DNA from: Deltaproteobacteria bacterium
GTDB taxonomy: Bacteria > UBA10199 > GCA-002796325 > JACPFF01
Length of the DNA stretch: 64,000 nucleotides
NCBI GenBank assembly: GCA_016210045.1
Contig: JACQUX010000041.1
Coordinates: forward strand, 1 to 64,000
Direction: 5' to 3'
The translations under genes were made by a program, and so were the position numbers. Below, in pieces: positions 1-8,838 of the stretch; position 1 is the first letter of the stretch, and every line of letters starts with the position of its first letter. The notes under the pieces were generated by a model. It ran no database searches. It was not told the origin of the DNA and worked only from the letters and a program-made list of their open reading frames with translations.

Positions 1-2
1 CC

Positions 3-728
3 CCGAAGGAGCAGGAGTACATCGAGTTCCTGTGGGACGCCTTCGAGACGAACTACTCGCTAGGCATTTATAAGTTCGCCTTCCTCGGCTACCACATGCT
101 CACGATGAGCTTCGTCTATTTCAATATCTGGCAGATCAAGCAGACGACGCCAAAGGATTTCGCGATGGGCCTGATCGGTTTCGGCAAGGACATCGAGAAG
201 AGCCTGCTCGAAGCCACTTCGCCCTTCGTGTTCAGCGCCGTGAACGAGCGCAGCATCCTGCGCTTCCTCAAGCTCATCGCCTGCGACAACGGCAAGATCG
301 GCACCTACGCCAAGCTGGTGGACGACCGCAACGACACCGCGCACCCGAACGGCAACATCTTCTTCAGCACCCAGGTGGCGCTGGACACCAAGATCACTGA
401 GATCCTGCGCGTCGTGGACGAGATCCAGACGCACTCCAAGCCGGTCATCGAGCACTGCTACCGCGAGTTCCTGATCGAGAGCCACGATCCCGATGAACGC
501 GCGTATCCCGATCCCGCGGATCAGATCCGCGAGGTCCTGATCCATGAGAACTACCTCTCGCAGAAAGATATCGAGATCTGCCTCGGCTTCGGCCTGACGA
601 GCCTCGGCGACGCGGTACCCGCCGACCAGGCGCGCGAACTGCACGACGCGCTGGTGACCAGGTATGGAATGGACGATGAGCGCAGCGAGGCACCTGCGAT
701 CGCTCTCGACTCGGTGACGCGACCATGA
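3..728 (+). CDS. HEPN-motif protein, 5' end outside window
   Basis: The reading frame is open from base 3, so the gene starts before the window; 241 codons are visible. I do not recognise a named family. The clearest motif is RNDTAHP (bases about 327-347), an R-X4-H signature of HEPN nucleases, where Arg and His form the RNase site. The protein is predicted helical and has no signal peptide. Its stop overlaps the next ATG (ATGA at 725-728), so it was probably translated together with the AAA ATPase whose remnant follows. HEPN proteins paired with ATPases are common in phage-defence and toxin systems; that role is inference here. A non-defence cytoplasmic protein is possible. Confidence 0.55.
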   Translation, partial: PKEQEYIEFLWDAFETNYSLGIYKFAFLGYHMLTMSFVYFNIWQIKQTTPKDFAMGLIGFGKDIEKSLLEATSPFVFSAVNERSILRFLKLIACDNGKIGTYAKLVDDRNDTAHPNGNIFFSTQVALDTKITEILRVVDEIQTHSKPVIEHCYREFLIESHDPDERAYPDPADQIREVLIHENYLSQKDIEICLGFGLTSLGDAVPADQARELHDALVTRYGMDDERSEAPAIALDSVTRP

Positions 729-928
729 CCGTTCTCGAAGAACTCGTTGAGTGGTCCCAGGACCGCCCGGCCTGGCAGCGCGACGCCCTGCGCCGCCTCG
801 TTCTGAACGGCGACCTTTCCGATGACGACATCAGGACGCTCGCCGAACCACAGGACATCGTTCCGCTCAAGAAGGAGCACGTGCCGGAGAGGGTTGCGGC
901 AGCTGCGCCCGTCTCCATGCGGCGATGA
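725..928 (+). pseudogene. Truncated N-terminus of an AAA-family ATPase
   Basis: The first 33 residues (start MTVLEELVEWS, then RPAWQRDALRRLV) match my recollection of the N-terminus of large stand-alone AAA ATPases that accompany defence-type genes. The reading then passes directly into a short Pro/Lys-rich tail and stops after 67 residues. No Walker A or B motif follows in any frame, so the ATPase core has been deleted. The start overlaps the upstream HEPN-motif gene by ATGA. I treat it as a relic of a two-gene operon. Family assignment rests on a short segment. Confidence 0.45.
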
Positions 929-1056
929 CGAAATGCTCGAAATGGCTCCACGACCAGGCACCGGCGGCGCGTGCGCCGGTGCCCGAGCCAGCGGAACTCA
1001 AGGCCGACATCGAGGCGCTGGAAGGCTGGGTTAAGGCAATTCGTGACCGACGTTAG
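925..1056 (+). pseudogene. 43-residue ORF, probably a C-terminal gene relic
   Basis: This short frame begins at an ATG overlapping the preceding stop (ATGA, 925-928) and encodes 43 residues ending in a charged helix (EALEGWVKAIRDRR). It has no ribosome-binding site of its own and no recognisable domain. The position just after a truncated ATPase suggests that it is the tail of the deleted gene, or of a neighbour, brought in by the deletion. It could be a real small protein, but nothing requires it. Confidence 0.25.
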
Positions 1057-1781
1057 AAATGAAGCTCGAACGGACAGGATACTGCACCTAACGGTGACGG
1101 AGCTTCGTCTCCTTTAAGAGCCTGTTCAAGATCGCCTCAGGAGCAACACGAGAAACGCCAACCCGACCAGGTAGACTGGTATGTGGTCTGATTGCATCCA
1201 TGCAGCACCGCGGCGAAGCCGCCGATCAACACAAAATCCAGCGGACTCTTAACGAGGAACTCAATGAGCGCTTGGAGATTCTGCATGATGCACCGATTCC
1301 TGCTGCGACCTCATTTGTTGTAACGCCATGATCGTGTCAAGCGTGTCCTGATGCTGCGCAATCCGCGCTTCATAGGAGAGCTGCAGATTCGCACGAATCA
1401 TCCAAATATCCACACCACGCCGCAACCAGTCGCGATCTTCAGCTGAGCAAGCCTCCATAGGTGGATGGCAACGTAGTGGATCCATCCGGCGAAGACAAGC
1501 CGCGTGCATAGCCCACCGCCGGCTGCACGACAGACGCAGTATTCCGTGTATTGTACTTTTGTCCTCACCGGGGTATTTGTTTTCCCTATTCACTGTGGTG
1601 TCTTCGCCACAAATAAACAGCGAGTCGGGCTGAATGGCTACTCATTGAGCACAAAGAATTGGTCACCGACATCAACGTCACGCGTCGCTCGGCAAGTCAT
1701 GCACGAAATGGGCATCGAAGGCGGAGCGCCAACAATCATAGACCCCTGCACTATTGTTATAAACACGGTTACGGTTAGTGT
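1057..1781. other. 725-bp stretch with no supportable gene
   Basis: Short frames exist on both strands (for example minus 1261-1509 and plus 1200-1331), but none has a good ribosome-binding site or recognisable motif, and two overlap each other. The sequence near 1122-1150 (AGAGCCTGTTCAAGATCG) resembles a transposable-element end, but no transposase can be read next to it. The region separates two accessory genes and is probably decayed mobile DNA. Confidence 0.4.
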
Positions 1782-2690
1782 ATGAAAACATTTCTCGCTT
1801 CCAAAGATAAATTTGCGTTGCTCATCATGCCGGGGCTCTTTCATGAGCTGCCAAGTGGTCATTGGTTGCCCCTCGCGCCCAATACCATTCTTACGACACA
1901 ATTGAACTTGCCCGATCTCCATTGGAAGCTATGGCTTGGGACAATCCTGTGGGAAGAAATAGTGGAAGCTGGTTTCTATCTCATCGTGAAAGACCCCACA
2001 GCGACGCCTTCGGTGCAGAACCATAAGAACCAAAGCATTCAAGACCAAGCGGTCTATTGGTGGCATGCTCTGAAAGTTGCCGGGTCTTTCAAGTGTGACA
2101 AGCCCGTGATCCTCACGGGAACACGCGCTGCCGATGGTATCAGAATTGAAAGTAAGAGTGGTTACTGCCGTTGGTACCACCAGGGAGATAATCGCTTTAT
2201 CGCATTGACGACCGACCATCTCGCGAGTTGGCGAGCACTCCGCAACGCCAATGAGCAAGTCCGCGTTGATTTCAGAATGCGCCATTATCAGAGAATCATT
2301 TTTGGTTTACGTAATTTCGTCCATGCAATGGAATTGGAGATGATTAACTGGCGGTTGCCAGCACTTGTAAGAGCCATTGAGGCATTTGTGAAGCCCGGTA
2401 AGCACGATATTGGAAAGATATTCGCCCGGCGAACCGCTTTTCTTACCCGTGATGACAACGAGTTCCGTAATGTGTCGGAATCGGAGTGCACAGATATCTA
2501 TAAACTGAGATGTGACTATGACCATCTCTCTGACATGGCAATGCCTACTGAATCGGAATGGCAGATGATTCATACCTGCGAGAATGTAGCCAGACGGCTT
2601 TACCAGCGATTCCTCCTGAATCCCTCTTTCCAACAACAGTGGTCTGACGACACTTCTATTGATGCGTTTTGGACGAGCCATGGCATGTAG
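1782..2690 (+). CDS. Hypothetical protein with RX4H (HEPN-like) motif
   Basis: The 302-residue cytoplasmic protein is not a family I recognise. Residues about 160-290 are helical and contain YKLRCDYDHL (bases about 2501-2530), which fits the R-X4-H catalytic pattern of HEPN RNases and the 'YxLRxxxxH' context seen in ApeA-like HEPN domains. The N-terminal half is rich in Trp and Tyr. The gene is clearly more AT-rich than the chromosomal genes after 3.1 kb, consistent with recent transfer. It stands alone. An RNA-targeting toxin or defence role is inference from one motif and the neighbourhood. Confidence 0.5.
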   Translation: MKTFLASKDKFALLIMPGLFHELPSGHWLPLAPNTILTTQLNLPDLHWKLWLGTILWEEIVEAGFYLIVKDPTATPSVQNHKNQSIQDQAVYWWHALKVAGSFKCDKPVILTGTRAADGIRIESKSGYCRWYHQGDNRFIALTTDHLASWRALRNANEQVRVDFRMRHYQRIIFGLRNFVHAMELEMINWRLPALVRAIEAFVKPGKHDIGKIFARRTAFLTRDDNEFRNVSESECTDIYKLRCDYDHLSDMAMPTESEWQMIHTCENVARRLYQRFLLNPSFQQQWSDDTSIDAFWTSHGM

Positions 2691-3098
2691 GTTTTACGTA
2701 TTGAGTGGTCGGCAGTGTGAAGTGAAAACTGCGTCGCGAGTTCGCGTCAAGTACACGGTCATCAGCCCAACGAAGACAACTGCGGCGTACAATATGTGAG
2801 CCCGGGCGAGGAGCGAGGGGGGCTTGCGGGCGAGTCTGAGCGAGGGAGATCTATGGGGTTGAAGCCCGACCGAGCGAGGGTGCGGAGTGGCAAACGGCGT
2901 CCGGTGGACGGCGGCAAACACGATGCACGGATGAAATCTGCACTCCGAGCTTGCTGAGTAAGCCGAGCGCCGTAACGCGAGGCGAACGGCCCACAAGCCC
3001 CCCTCGCTCCTCGCCCGGGATACGGGCTTCACATTTCAATCCGCGTACCCTAGGAAAATCCCTTTCCCTTTTCCCCTCGCTGGATTAAGCACGCGCGC
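2691..3098. repeat. Non-coding spacer with a 26-bp perfect inverted repeat
   Basis: This 408-bp spacer holds no gene. Bases 2801-2826 (beginning CCCGGGCGAGGAGCGAG) recur as an exact reverse complement at 2994-3019, leaving a 167-bp loop. The loop repeats the core GAGCGAGGG at two further places. The outer parts of the arms are also similar. The layout could be a non-autonomous element with terminal inverted repeats or a structured RNA. It sits at the junction between the accessory remnant and the chromosomal backbone. Confidence 0.6.
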
Positions 3099-5093
3099 AT
3101 GAAAACATCGAAACGCGTTTGGTTCGTCATCGGCGGGCTGGGGGTTCTCGCGATTGTGGCCGTCCTCTTTACTCGGATGGAATTGCAGAAACGAGTGCAG
3201 CAGTATGCCGGCGGCCAAACGGTTCACTTCGGCGGACTCGAATTTGTGCTCCCGCCGTTCGCTCCCACTATCAGCGGCGCCGTGTGGCCGGTCGCGAAAT
3301 TGGGCGATTTGAAAATCGCGGTCGGCGCGTTTGGGAAAGCGGCGGAACTGACACTCACTGATGCCACGATCCACGTCGTCCCGTGGCGGGCCGGTGTCAT
3401 GTTGCTCGGCCAGACCGCAACGTTGATGCCTCCGAACAGCACGACCCCACTGACGTTGCACGATGTCGCGCTCACGTTCAAACATCACGATGAATTGAGC
3501 TCGCTGGAAATCGGTTCACTCTCCCAAGCCATTGCGGCTGAGGAGCCCCGCAAACCGGGACAGTTCGAGGTGAGCGGTATCGTGCTCCGCGCCGCGATGG
3601 GCGCGTCATTTGTTCCCGACCACGTAACGTTGCAGGCCAAGCGAATCACCGTGCAACCGCCGCTGAAGGAGTCGGGAAAATCCGAAACGTTCAGTTGGGA
3701 AGCGCCGCAATTCGTCCTCGAATCGAAGGCCGTCGGTGCGCAGCGGGCGATCACCATCAGCGCCAATTGGGGCATGGGCACCGGGGAATTCGCCGAGGGG
3801 CGGCTTAAGATTCAACCGCTCCGCTTCACGACCCAGCTCAACATGACGGAGCGTTCCCGTGAAGATTTTCAGAAACTCGTAGCGCCGTTGGGCGAGGCAT
3901 TCACCGATGCGAAGGCCGGATTGCCCGACCTCGAAACGAATAATCGGCTCGTCAAAACATTAATGACCGCGTGGCTGGAGAGCGGCTTGGCCCCGCGGGA
4001 TCTGCAATATGACTGGCAAGGGATGACCTGGACCGATGCCAACGGCCGCGAACGACTGGTCGTCGGGACCAGCCAAGGGACCGGGTCGCTGCACGACGAT
4101 CCCGCGGGCGTGCAGTTCACGACACAGCTCAAACTCGACACGATGCAGATCGGGGCGCCGACCGTGGGCCGGATCGAACTGACCGACCTGCAATGGTCCG
4201 GCAAGGGCACGGATCGACACGCCACGTATCTCGAACTGTTGAAAGACCAGCAACAAGTCTTGGCCGCGATGCAACAAGCACCCGAGGCGATGAACGTCCC
4301 GCGCACGCTGTTGATGGTGATTGCGCAATATCCACACACGGCGGCGCAGCAATTTTCGATTGCACGGATCACGATGGAAGGGGAAGGAACGCATGGCGAA
4401 TATCGCGATCTCAAACTGCAAGCACAGTTAGGCGCTCAGGGGGGCGACGGCTCCTTCAGCGGCACCATCGTGGAGCAGACACTGAATCCGCCGTCGCCGA
4501 TTGAAAAAATCTCCAATGCGCAATTCACGCTGCAAGGGAACACGGCGGTGCCGTGGGAACAGCTCCAGGCGCAAGGCATTGCCGTGCTGCAGAAAGGCGC
4601 AGCCGCACTCGGCAGCGAGGCCGTGATGGCCTTCTTCCAACCGTATCGCTCCCAACTGGCGCTCACGTTGCAAGGCGGCAGCCTCGGCTTCGACAGCACT
4701 GTGCAGTTGCACGGCGCGTTGGATCTTTCAGACTTCACGCTCACGACAGAAGAACGCGCGTTGTTGGATGGCGCCGACCTCAAGGCACAAGCCGAAGCAT
4801 TGACGCAAATCGGTCACCGGATCGGCACACGCGCGCAGCAACAAGGGACCGCAGAACTGTCGTTCGGTGTCGACAAACTCGCCGGACTCAAAAAAGTCGT
4901 CGACGCGATCAGTCCAAACAGCTTCGATCTCGCAATGCAACAATTGGGCGCCTGGGTCGTACTCGACGAAGCACACGACACGCTGCGCTGCGCGGTGGCG
5001 TATCAAGGCGGAAAGTTGTTGCTCAACGGGAAAGAGCGTCCCGATCTGGGCGAGATGCTCTCGATGGTCCTCAGCGGCAATATGCACGACTGA
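3099..5093 (+). CDS. Membrane-anchored DUF945/YdgA-like protein
   Basis: The 664-residue protein begins with a short basic stretch and one membrane helix (residues about 7-25), then a long extracytoplasmic beta-rich region without cysteines. The layout, and the C-terminal 'YQGGKLLLNGKERPD' motif, resemble the YdgA/DUF945 family, which is anchored in the inner membrane and of uncertain function. It is longer than E. coli YdgA (about 500 residues). AsmA-like proteins are an alternative. It lies 7 bp before an ABC-transporter operon and may be co-transcribed, though no functional link is evident. Confidence 0.4.
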   Translation: MKTSKRVWFVIGGLGVLAIVAVLFTRMELQKRVQQYAGGQTVHFGGLEFVLPPFAPTISGAVWPVAKLGDLKIAVGAFGKAAELTLTDATIHVVPWRAGVMLLGQTATLMPPNSTTPLTLHDVALTFKHHDELSSLEIGSLSQAIAAEEPRKPGQFEVSGIVLRAAMGASFVPDHVTLQAKRITVQPPLKESGKSETFSWEAPQFVLESKAVGAQRAITISANWGMGTGEFAEGRLKIQPLRFTTQLNMTERSREDFQKLVAPLGEAFTDAKAGLPDLETNNRLVKTLMTAWLESGLAPRDLQYDWQGMTWTDANGRERLVVGTSQGTGSLHDDPAGVQFTTQLKLDTMQIGAPTVGRIELTDLQWSGKGTDRHATYLELLKDQQQVLAAMQQAPEAMNVPRTLLMVIAQYPHTAAQQFSIARITMEGEGTHGEYRDLKLQAQLGAQGGDGSFSGTIVEQTLNPPSPIEKISNAQFTLQGNTAVPWEQLQAQGIAVLQKGAAALGSEAVMAFFQPYRSQLALTLQGGSLGFDSTVQLHGALDLSDFTLTTEERALLDGADLKAQAEALTQIGHRIGTRAQQQGTAELSFGVDKLAGLKKVVDAISPNSFDLAMQQLGAWVVLDEAHDTLRCAVAYQGGKLLLNGKERPDLGEMLSMVLSGNMHD

Positions 5094-5100
5094 GCGGCGC

Positions 5101-5850
5101 ATGGAAACCGTCCCGCCCGCCATTACGTGTACGAATCTTTCGTATTGCTATCCGAACAGCGCATCGGGACTGCACGATATCTCGCTCACGGTGCAGCGCG
5201 GCGCCACACTGGCGTTGTTGGGACGCAGCGGGAGCGGCAAATCGACACTGCTCCGAATGATCAATGGACTGCTCGCTCCGCAACACGGGCACGTCCGCAT
5301 CGACGGCACCCCGATCGACTATCGAGACTTGTCGGCACTCCGACACCGCATCGGTTATGTGATTCAACACGTCGGACTCTTCCCACACCTCACCATTGCC
5401 GACAACGTCACACTCCCGGGTCGATTCATGCGTCCACGGAATCGCGCGCACGACGCGGCGCGATGCGCCACCCTGTTGGAACTCGTCGGCCTCGCCCCCG
5501 ACCACTATGGCCCGCGCTTTCCCGCAGCCCTCTCCGGCGGCGAACAACAGCGCGTCGGCATCGCCCGCGCGCTGTTTCTGGATCCGCCGCTCTTACTGAT
5601 GGACGAACCGTTCGGCGCCCTCGACCCGATCACACGGCGCACGATGCAGCACGAATTTGCGCGCTGGAAGGAACGATTGCAGCAAACGATCGTCTTTGTA
5701 ACGCATGACGTGCGCGAAGCCACACTGCTCGCTGACCGAATCGCGCTGCTCGACGCCGGACGCATCGTGCAAATCGGAACGCCCCACGAGCTCCGCACGG
5801 CTCCGGCCACTCCGTTGGTCACAGAATTTGTGAATGAGAAGGCGTTATGA
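5101..5850 (+). CDS. Osmoprotectant/quaternary-amine ABC importer ATPase
   Basis: The 249-residue ATPase energises import through the fused binding-protein/permease encoded next. Walker A is GRSGSGKST (41-49), the signature LSGGEQQR starts at 144, Walker B with catalytic Glu is LLLMDEP (164-170), and the switch His lies in FVTHD. The nearest family is OpuCA/ProV-type, but it lacks the C-terminal CBS domains of OpuCA, so osmotic gating of that type is not expected. I chose the ATG at 5101, which follows the upstream stop; a longer in-frame extension would run back into the previous gene. Its stop overlaps the next start (ATGA). Confidence 0.85.
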   Translation: METVPPAITCTNLSYCYPNSASGLHDISLTVQRGATLALLGRSGSGKSTLLRMINGLLAPQHGHVRIDGTPIDYRDLSALRHRIGYVIQHVGLFPHLTIADNVTLPGRFMRPRNRAHDAARCATLLELVGLAPDHYGPRFPAALSGGEQQRVGIARALFLDPPLLLMDEPFGALDPITRRTMQHEFARWKERLQQTIVFVTHDVREATLLADRIALLDAGRIVQIGTPHELRTAPATPLVTEFVNEKAL

Positions 5851-7334
5851 TCCGCCGCAGCCTCTTGGCATGCTGTCTCTTCTGCTTACTCCCCGCACTC
5901 GCGTCGGCCAACGGCACGATTCGCGTCGGCGCGAAACGCTTCACGGAAGGCTACATCCTCGGCGAACTCTTCGCGCAGCTCATCGAAACAAACACGGCCT
6001 ATCGAGTCGAACGCCGTTTCAATCTCGGTGGAACGAAAATTTGCGTCGAGGCGATCACGAACGGCGCGATCGATCTCTATCCCGAATATACAGGAACGAT
6101 TCAGGAAGAGATCCTGCACAGTCCCACGCCGTTGGCCCCAGCCGCCATCAACGCCCAACTCGTAGCCGCGTTGCAACTGACGATCGGACCCTCGCTCGGG
6201 TTCAACAACACGTACACGTTGGCCGTCCGCGCGGACACGGCGGCGGCCGGCGTCACGACGATCAGCGCGCTCGGCGCCCGACCGGAGCTGCGCTACGGTC
6301 TGTCGCATGAATTCTTGGAACGGCGTGATGGATGGCAGGCCGTGGCCGCCGCGTACGGACTGCATCCACCAGCCGTGCGCGGCTTGGACCACGGCCTGGC
6401 CTACGAGGCGCTGCGCAACGGCGACGTCGACGTGATCGACGCCTATTCGACCGATGCCAAGATTGCCCGGTATCAACTGGCCATACTGGACGACGATCAC
6501 CACTTTTTCCCGGAATATCTGGCCGTCCCGTTGTGGCGCACCGCAACGGTGTCACGCTATCCGGAACTCACTCCGCTGTTCGCGCAACTGCGCGACCGAA
6601 TCGACGCGCCGGCGATGCGCGCACTGAATGCTGCCGCCGAAATCGATCAACGCCCGATCCCCGCCATCGTGCGGGAGTTTTTAATCGCGCAACATCTCGT
6701 GGGCGCCGCAGCCGCTCCATCCTCGTCGGCACGGCCGCTCTATCGCTTATTCGCAGAACATCTGCTGATCACGTCGATCGCCGTTGCGGCCTCGCTGCTG
6801 CTGGGGATCCCGCTTGGCATCCTGCTCACACGGTGCCCGCGCGCCGCACGTCCCGCGCTCGCTCTCCTCGGACTCTTGCAAACCATTCCCAGCATCGCGC
6901 TGTTGGCATTCATGATCCCGCTGCTAGGCATCGGCGCGCTGCCGGCGATCACCGCTCTGTTGCTCTACGGACTGCTCCCGATCGTGCGCAATACCTACAC
7001 GGGGCTGCAGAGCGTCTCACCGATGTTGCGTGAAGTCGCGGACGCGATCGGACTCACGGCGTGGCAACGATTACGCGTGGTCGAACTCCCGCTCGCCACG
7101 CCGATGCTCCTTGCCGGCATCAAGACCGCTGCCGTGATCGCGATCGGCACCGCCACGCTCGCCGCGTTCATCGGCGCCGGAGGCCTCGGCGAACCGATCG
7201 TGACCGGCCTCGCATTGAATCACACCGGCATGATCCTGCGCGGCGCCATCCCGTCCGCGTTGCTCGCGATCGCCACTGAATATGGCTTTATCCTGATAGA
7301 GCGCTGCTGCATCCCACGCGGCCTCCGCCACTGA
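5847..7334 (+). CDS. Binding-protein/permease fusion of an osmolyte ABC importer
   Basis: This 495-residue protein joins a signal peptide (1-21, ending ALASA), an OpuAC-type substrate-binding domain (about 23-285) and an OpuCB-type permease with several membrane helices (about 295-485). The permease carries the EAA-type loop near 'EVADAIGLTAWQRLRVVELP'. Substrates of this family are glycine betaine, choline, carnitine or ergothioneine; the sequence does not tell which. Most known fusions have the permease first and the binding domain last; here the order is reversed, which places the binding domain at a cleavable or anchored N-terminus. It overlaps the ATPase gene by 4 bp, so stoichiometry is probably coupled. 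Confidence 0.85.
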   Translation: MIRRSLLACCLFCLLPALASANGTIRVGAKRFTEGYILGELFAQLIETNTAYRVERRFNLGGTKICVEAITNGAIDLYPEYTGTIQEEILHSPTPLAPAAINAQLVAALQLTIGPSLGFNNTYTLAVRADTAAAGVTTISALGARPELRYGLSHEFLERRDGWQAVAAAYGLHPPAVRGLDHGLAYEALRNGDVDVIDAYSTDAKIARYQLAILDDDHHFFPEYLAVPLWRTATVSRYPELTPLFAQLRDRIDAPAMRALNAAAEIDQRPIPAIVREFLIAQHLVGAAAAPSSSARPLYRLFAEHLLITSIAVAASLLLGIPLGILLTRCPRAARPALALLGLLQTIPSIALLAFMIPLLGIGALPAITALLLYGLLPIVRNTYTGLQSVSPMLREVADAIGLTAWQRLRVVELPLATPMLLAGIKTAAVIAIGTATLAAFIGAGGLGEPIVTGLALNHTGMILRGAIPSALLAIATEYGFILIERCCIPRGLRH

Positions 7335-7517
7335 TCCGGGTATCGCGCGGCGGGGTATAAAGCGACCGCCGGAGTACTCGAGTACCCAGCGGAGTGCTAT
7401 TGTCGTTTCTGACGCTGGCTCCGCATCCGCATCGCCGCGTAGGCATTTCAAACAGTTAGGCCCGTCGACGTCTCGCTCACTCTCCTGGCATACTTACTGC
7501 TGCTGCATAGGACACCT

Positions 7518-8387
7518 ATGCGCACACTCCGCTCCGGATTCGCCGCGATCCTGTTCCTCGGCACCCTACACATCGGCTTCGCGCGCCCTGCCTGCGGCGC
7601 CGAGGAGGCGATCAATCCCGCCGATGACGTCCCAGCACCGACGGCCGTGATGGTGAGTCCGTTGCGGATTTCGATTAATATTCCGGCACGCGAATTGACG
7701 CTGTTCGAAAATGACCGTGTAGTGGCGCAATATCCCGTCGCGATCGGCGCTCCAGCCTATAAAAGTATCGTGATGGACGATCAGATTACGCGCATCGAAT
7801 GGAATCCGTGGTGGTATCCGCCGCCCAGCCCGTGGGCCGCCGGCGCATCCGTCACCCCACCGGGCCCGGGGAATCCGCTCGGTCCGGTCAAGTTGCCGCT
7901 GGGACAAGGCATTCGCATTCACGGCACCAACAAAGAAAGCTCCGTCGGCACCGCGGCCTCGCATGGCTGCTTCCGGATGCGCAATCGCGACGCCACGGCG
8001 CTGGCGTGGTATCTGCAAACGCGACTGACGATGCAAAGCGACCCGGCATTGCTGGAAAAATATCGCCGCAACCGCGGCAGCACGTTTATTGTGAACCTCG
8101 ACCAATCCGTCCCGGTGAATGTGATTTACGCCACGGCCGTCGTCCAAGACGGCGTGCTGCATCTCTACCGCGACGTCTATCGAAAAGTCCGCGATTGGTT
8201 TACGCCAGTCACGACCGCGTTGGAACAGTCGGGCATCCGCACCGACCAACTCCCGCCCGAGCGCCTCAATGAATTGCGTCAGCAGCTCCGGAAAGGTGAT
8301 CTCCATATCCCGATCCACGAGCTGCTCGAGGCCCCGATGGCTGCCTATGCACCTGTCGCGGAGACTGCCGCCATTCCATCCCGCTAA
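7518..8387 (+). CDS. L,D-transpeptidase (YkuD domain)
   Basis: The 289-residue exported enzyme has a signal peptide (about 1-28, ending PACGA) and a YkuD catalytic domain (about 50-200). The active site is complete: His135-Gly-Thr, then SHGCFRMRN with His149 and nucleophile Cys151. Such enzymes make 3-3 peptidoglycan cross-links or attach proteins to the wall in the periplasm. A C-terminal region of about 90 residues of unknown role follows. The start has AGGA eight bases upstream. Its stop codon overlaps the stop of the convergent universal stress gene (8384-8387), so no terminator separates them. Confidence 0.88.
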   Translation: MRTLRSGFAAILFLGTLHIGFARPACGAEEAINPADDVPAPTAVMVSPLRISINIPARELTLFENDRVVAQYPVAIGAPAYKSIVMDDQITRIEWNPWWYPPPSPWAAGASVTPPGPGNPLGPVKLPLGQGIRIHGTNKESSVGTAASHGCFRMRNRDATALAWYLQTRLTMQSDPALLEKYRRNRGSTFIVNLDQSVPVNVIYATAVVQDGVLHLYRDVYRKVRDWFTPVTTALEQSGIRTDQLPPERLNELRQQLRKGDLHIPIHELLEAPMAAYAPVAETAAIPSR

Positions 8388-8821
8388 GCGACGGCTTCTG
8401 CCGAGGCCTTAATCAGCAATACGGGGATTTCTACCGCGTGTCTGACTTTGGTCGCTGTCGTGCCATAAAGCAAATCGGCCAAGAAGCGATGCCCATGGGT
8501 CGACATCGCAATCAGATCGCATTGCTGCTCTTTGGCGAACTTAATGATTTCATCGGACGGGTTCCCCTTCGCCAAAAAATGCTGCACATGCATTCCGCGC
8601 GCTTGTAGCCGCGCGGCCATCTGGACCAGATAGGCACGATCCTCGCGGATCTCTTCGGAATCCTTGAGCGCTAAATCGTCTTGATAACGCGCTGCCCATC
8701 CATCCGCGACATGCAGCAAGATAATTTCGCTCTGAATATGCACGGACAGCTGTTCGATGTGCCGAAGAATCGTTTCATCGACGGCGCTATGATCCAGCGT
8801 GACAAGAATGCGACGATACAT
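8384..8821 (-). CDS. Universal stress protein (UspA family)
   Basis: The 145-residue cytoplasmic protein is a single Usp domain. It has the N-terminal 'RILVTLDHS' strand with an Asp that contacts adenine, the 'LIAMSTHG' strand, and an ATP-binding loop G-X9-GT (GHRFLADLLYGT), followed by 'IPVLLIK'. ATP-binding Usp proteins act in stress survival. The gene lies 17 bp downstream of mntH on the same strand, so both are probably transcribed from the metal-regulated promoter at 10.2 kb. The ATG has GGGAGATCCC upstream. Confidence 0.85.
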   Translation of the reverse strand: MYRRILVTLDHSAVDETILRHIEQLSVHIQSEIILLHVADGWAARYQDDLALKDSEEIREDRAYLVQMAARLQARGMHVQHFLAKGNPSDEIIKFAKEQQCDLIAMSTHGHRFLADLLYGTTATKVRHAVEIPVLLIKASAEAVA

Positions 8822-8838
8822 GGGATCTCCCTAAAACG

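Noticed and set aside
1261-1593. 110-residue minus-strand frame
   Set aside because: It begins with GTG without a ribosome-binding site, overlaps another coding-like frame and shows no motif.
1504-1785. 93-residue plus-strand frame before the AT-rich gene
   Set aside because: Low-complexity translation, no motif and no ribosome-binding site; it overlaps the promoter region of the next gene.
4867-5100. N-terminal extension of the ABC ATPase
   Set aside because: It would overlap the upstream gene by more than 200 bases and adds residues unlike the family; the ATG at 5101 is the normal start.
7486-7501. Sigma-54-like TGGCATACTTACTGCT before the L,D-transpeptidase gene
   Set aside because: GG and GC are ten bases apart, but the predicted start would leave only about 6 bases before the ATG and cut off the ribosome-binding site.
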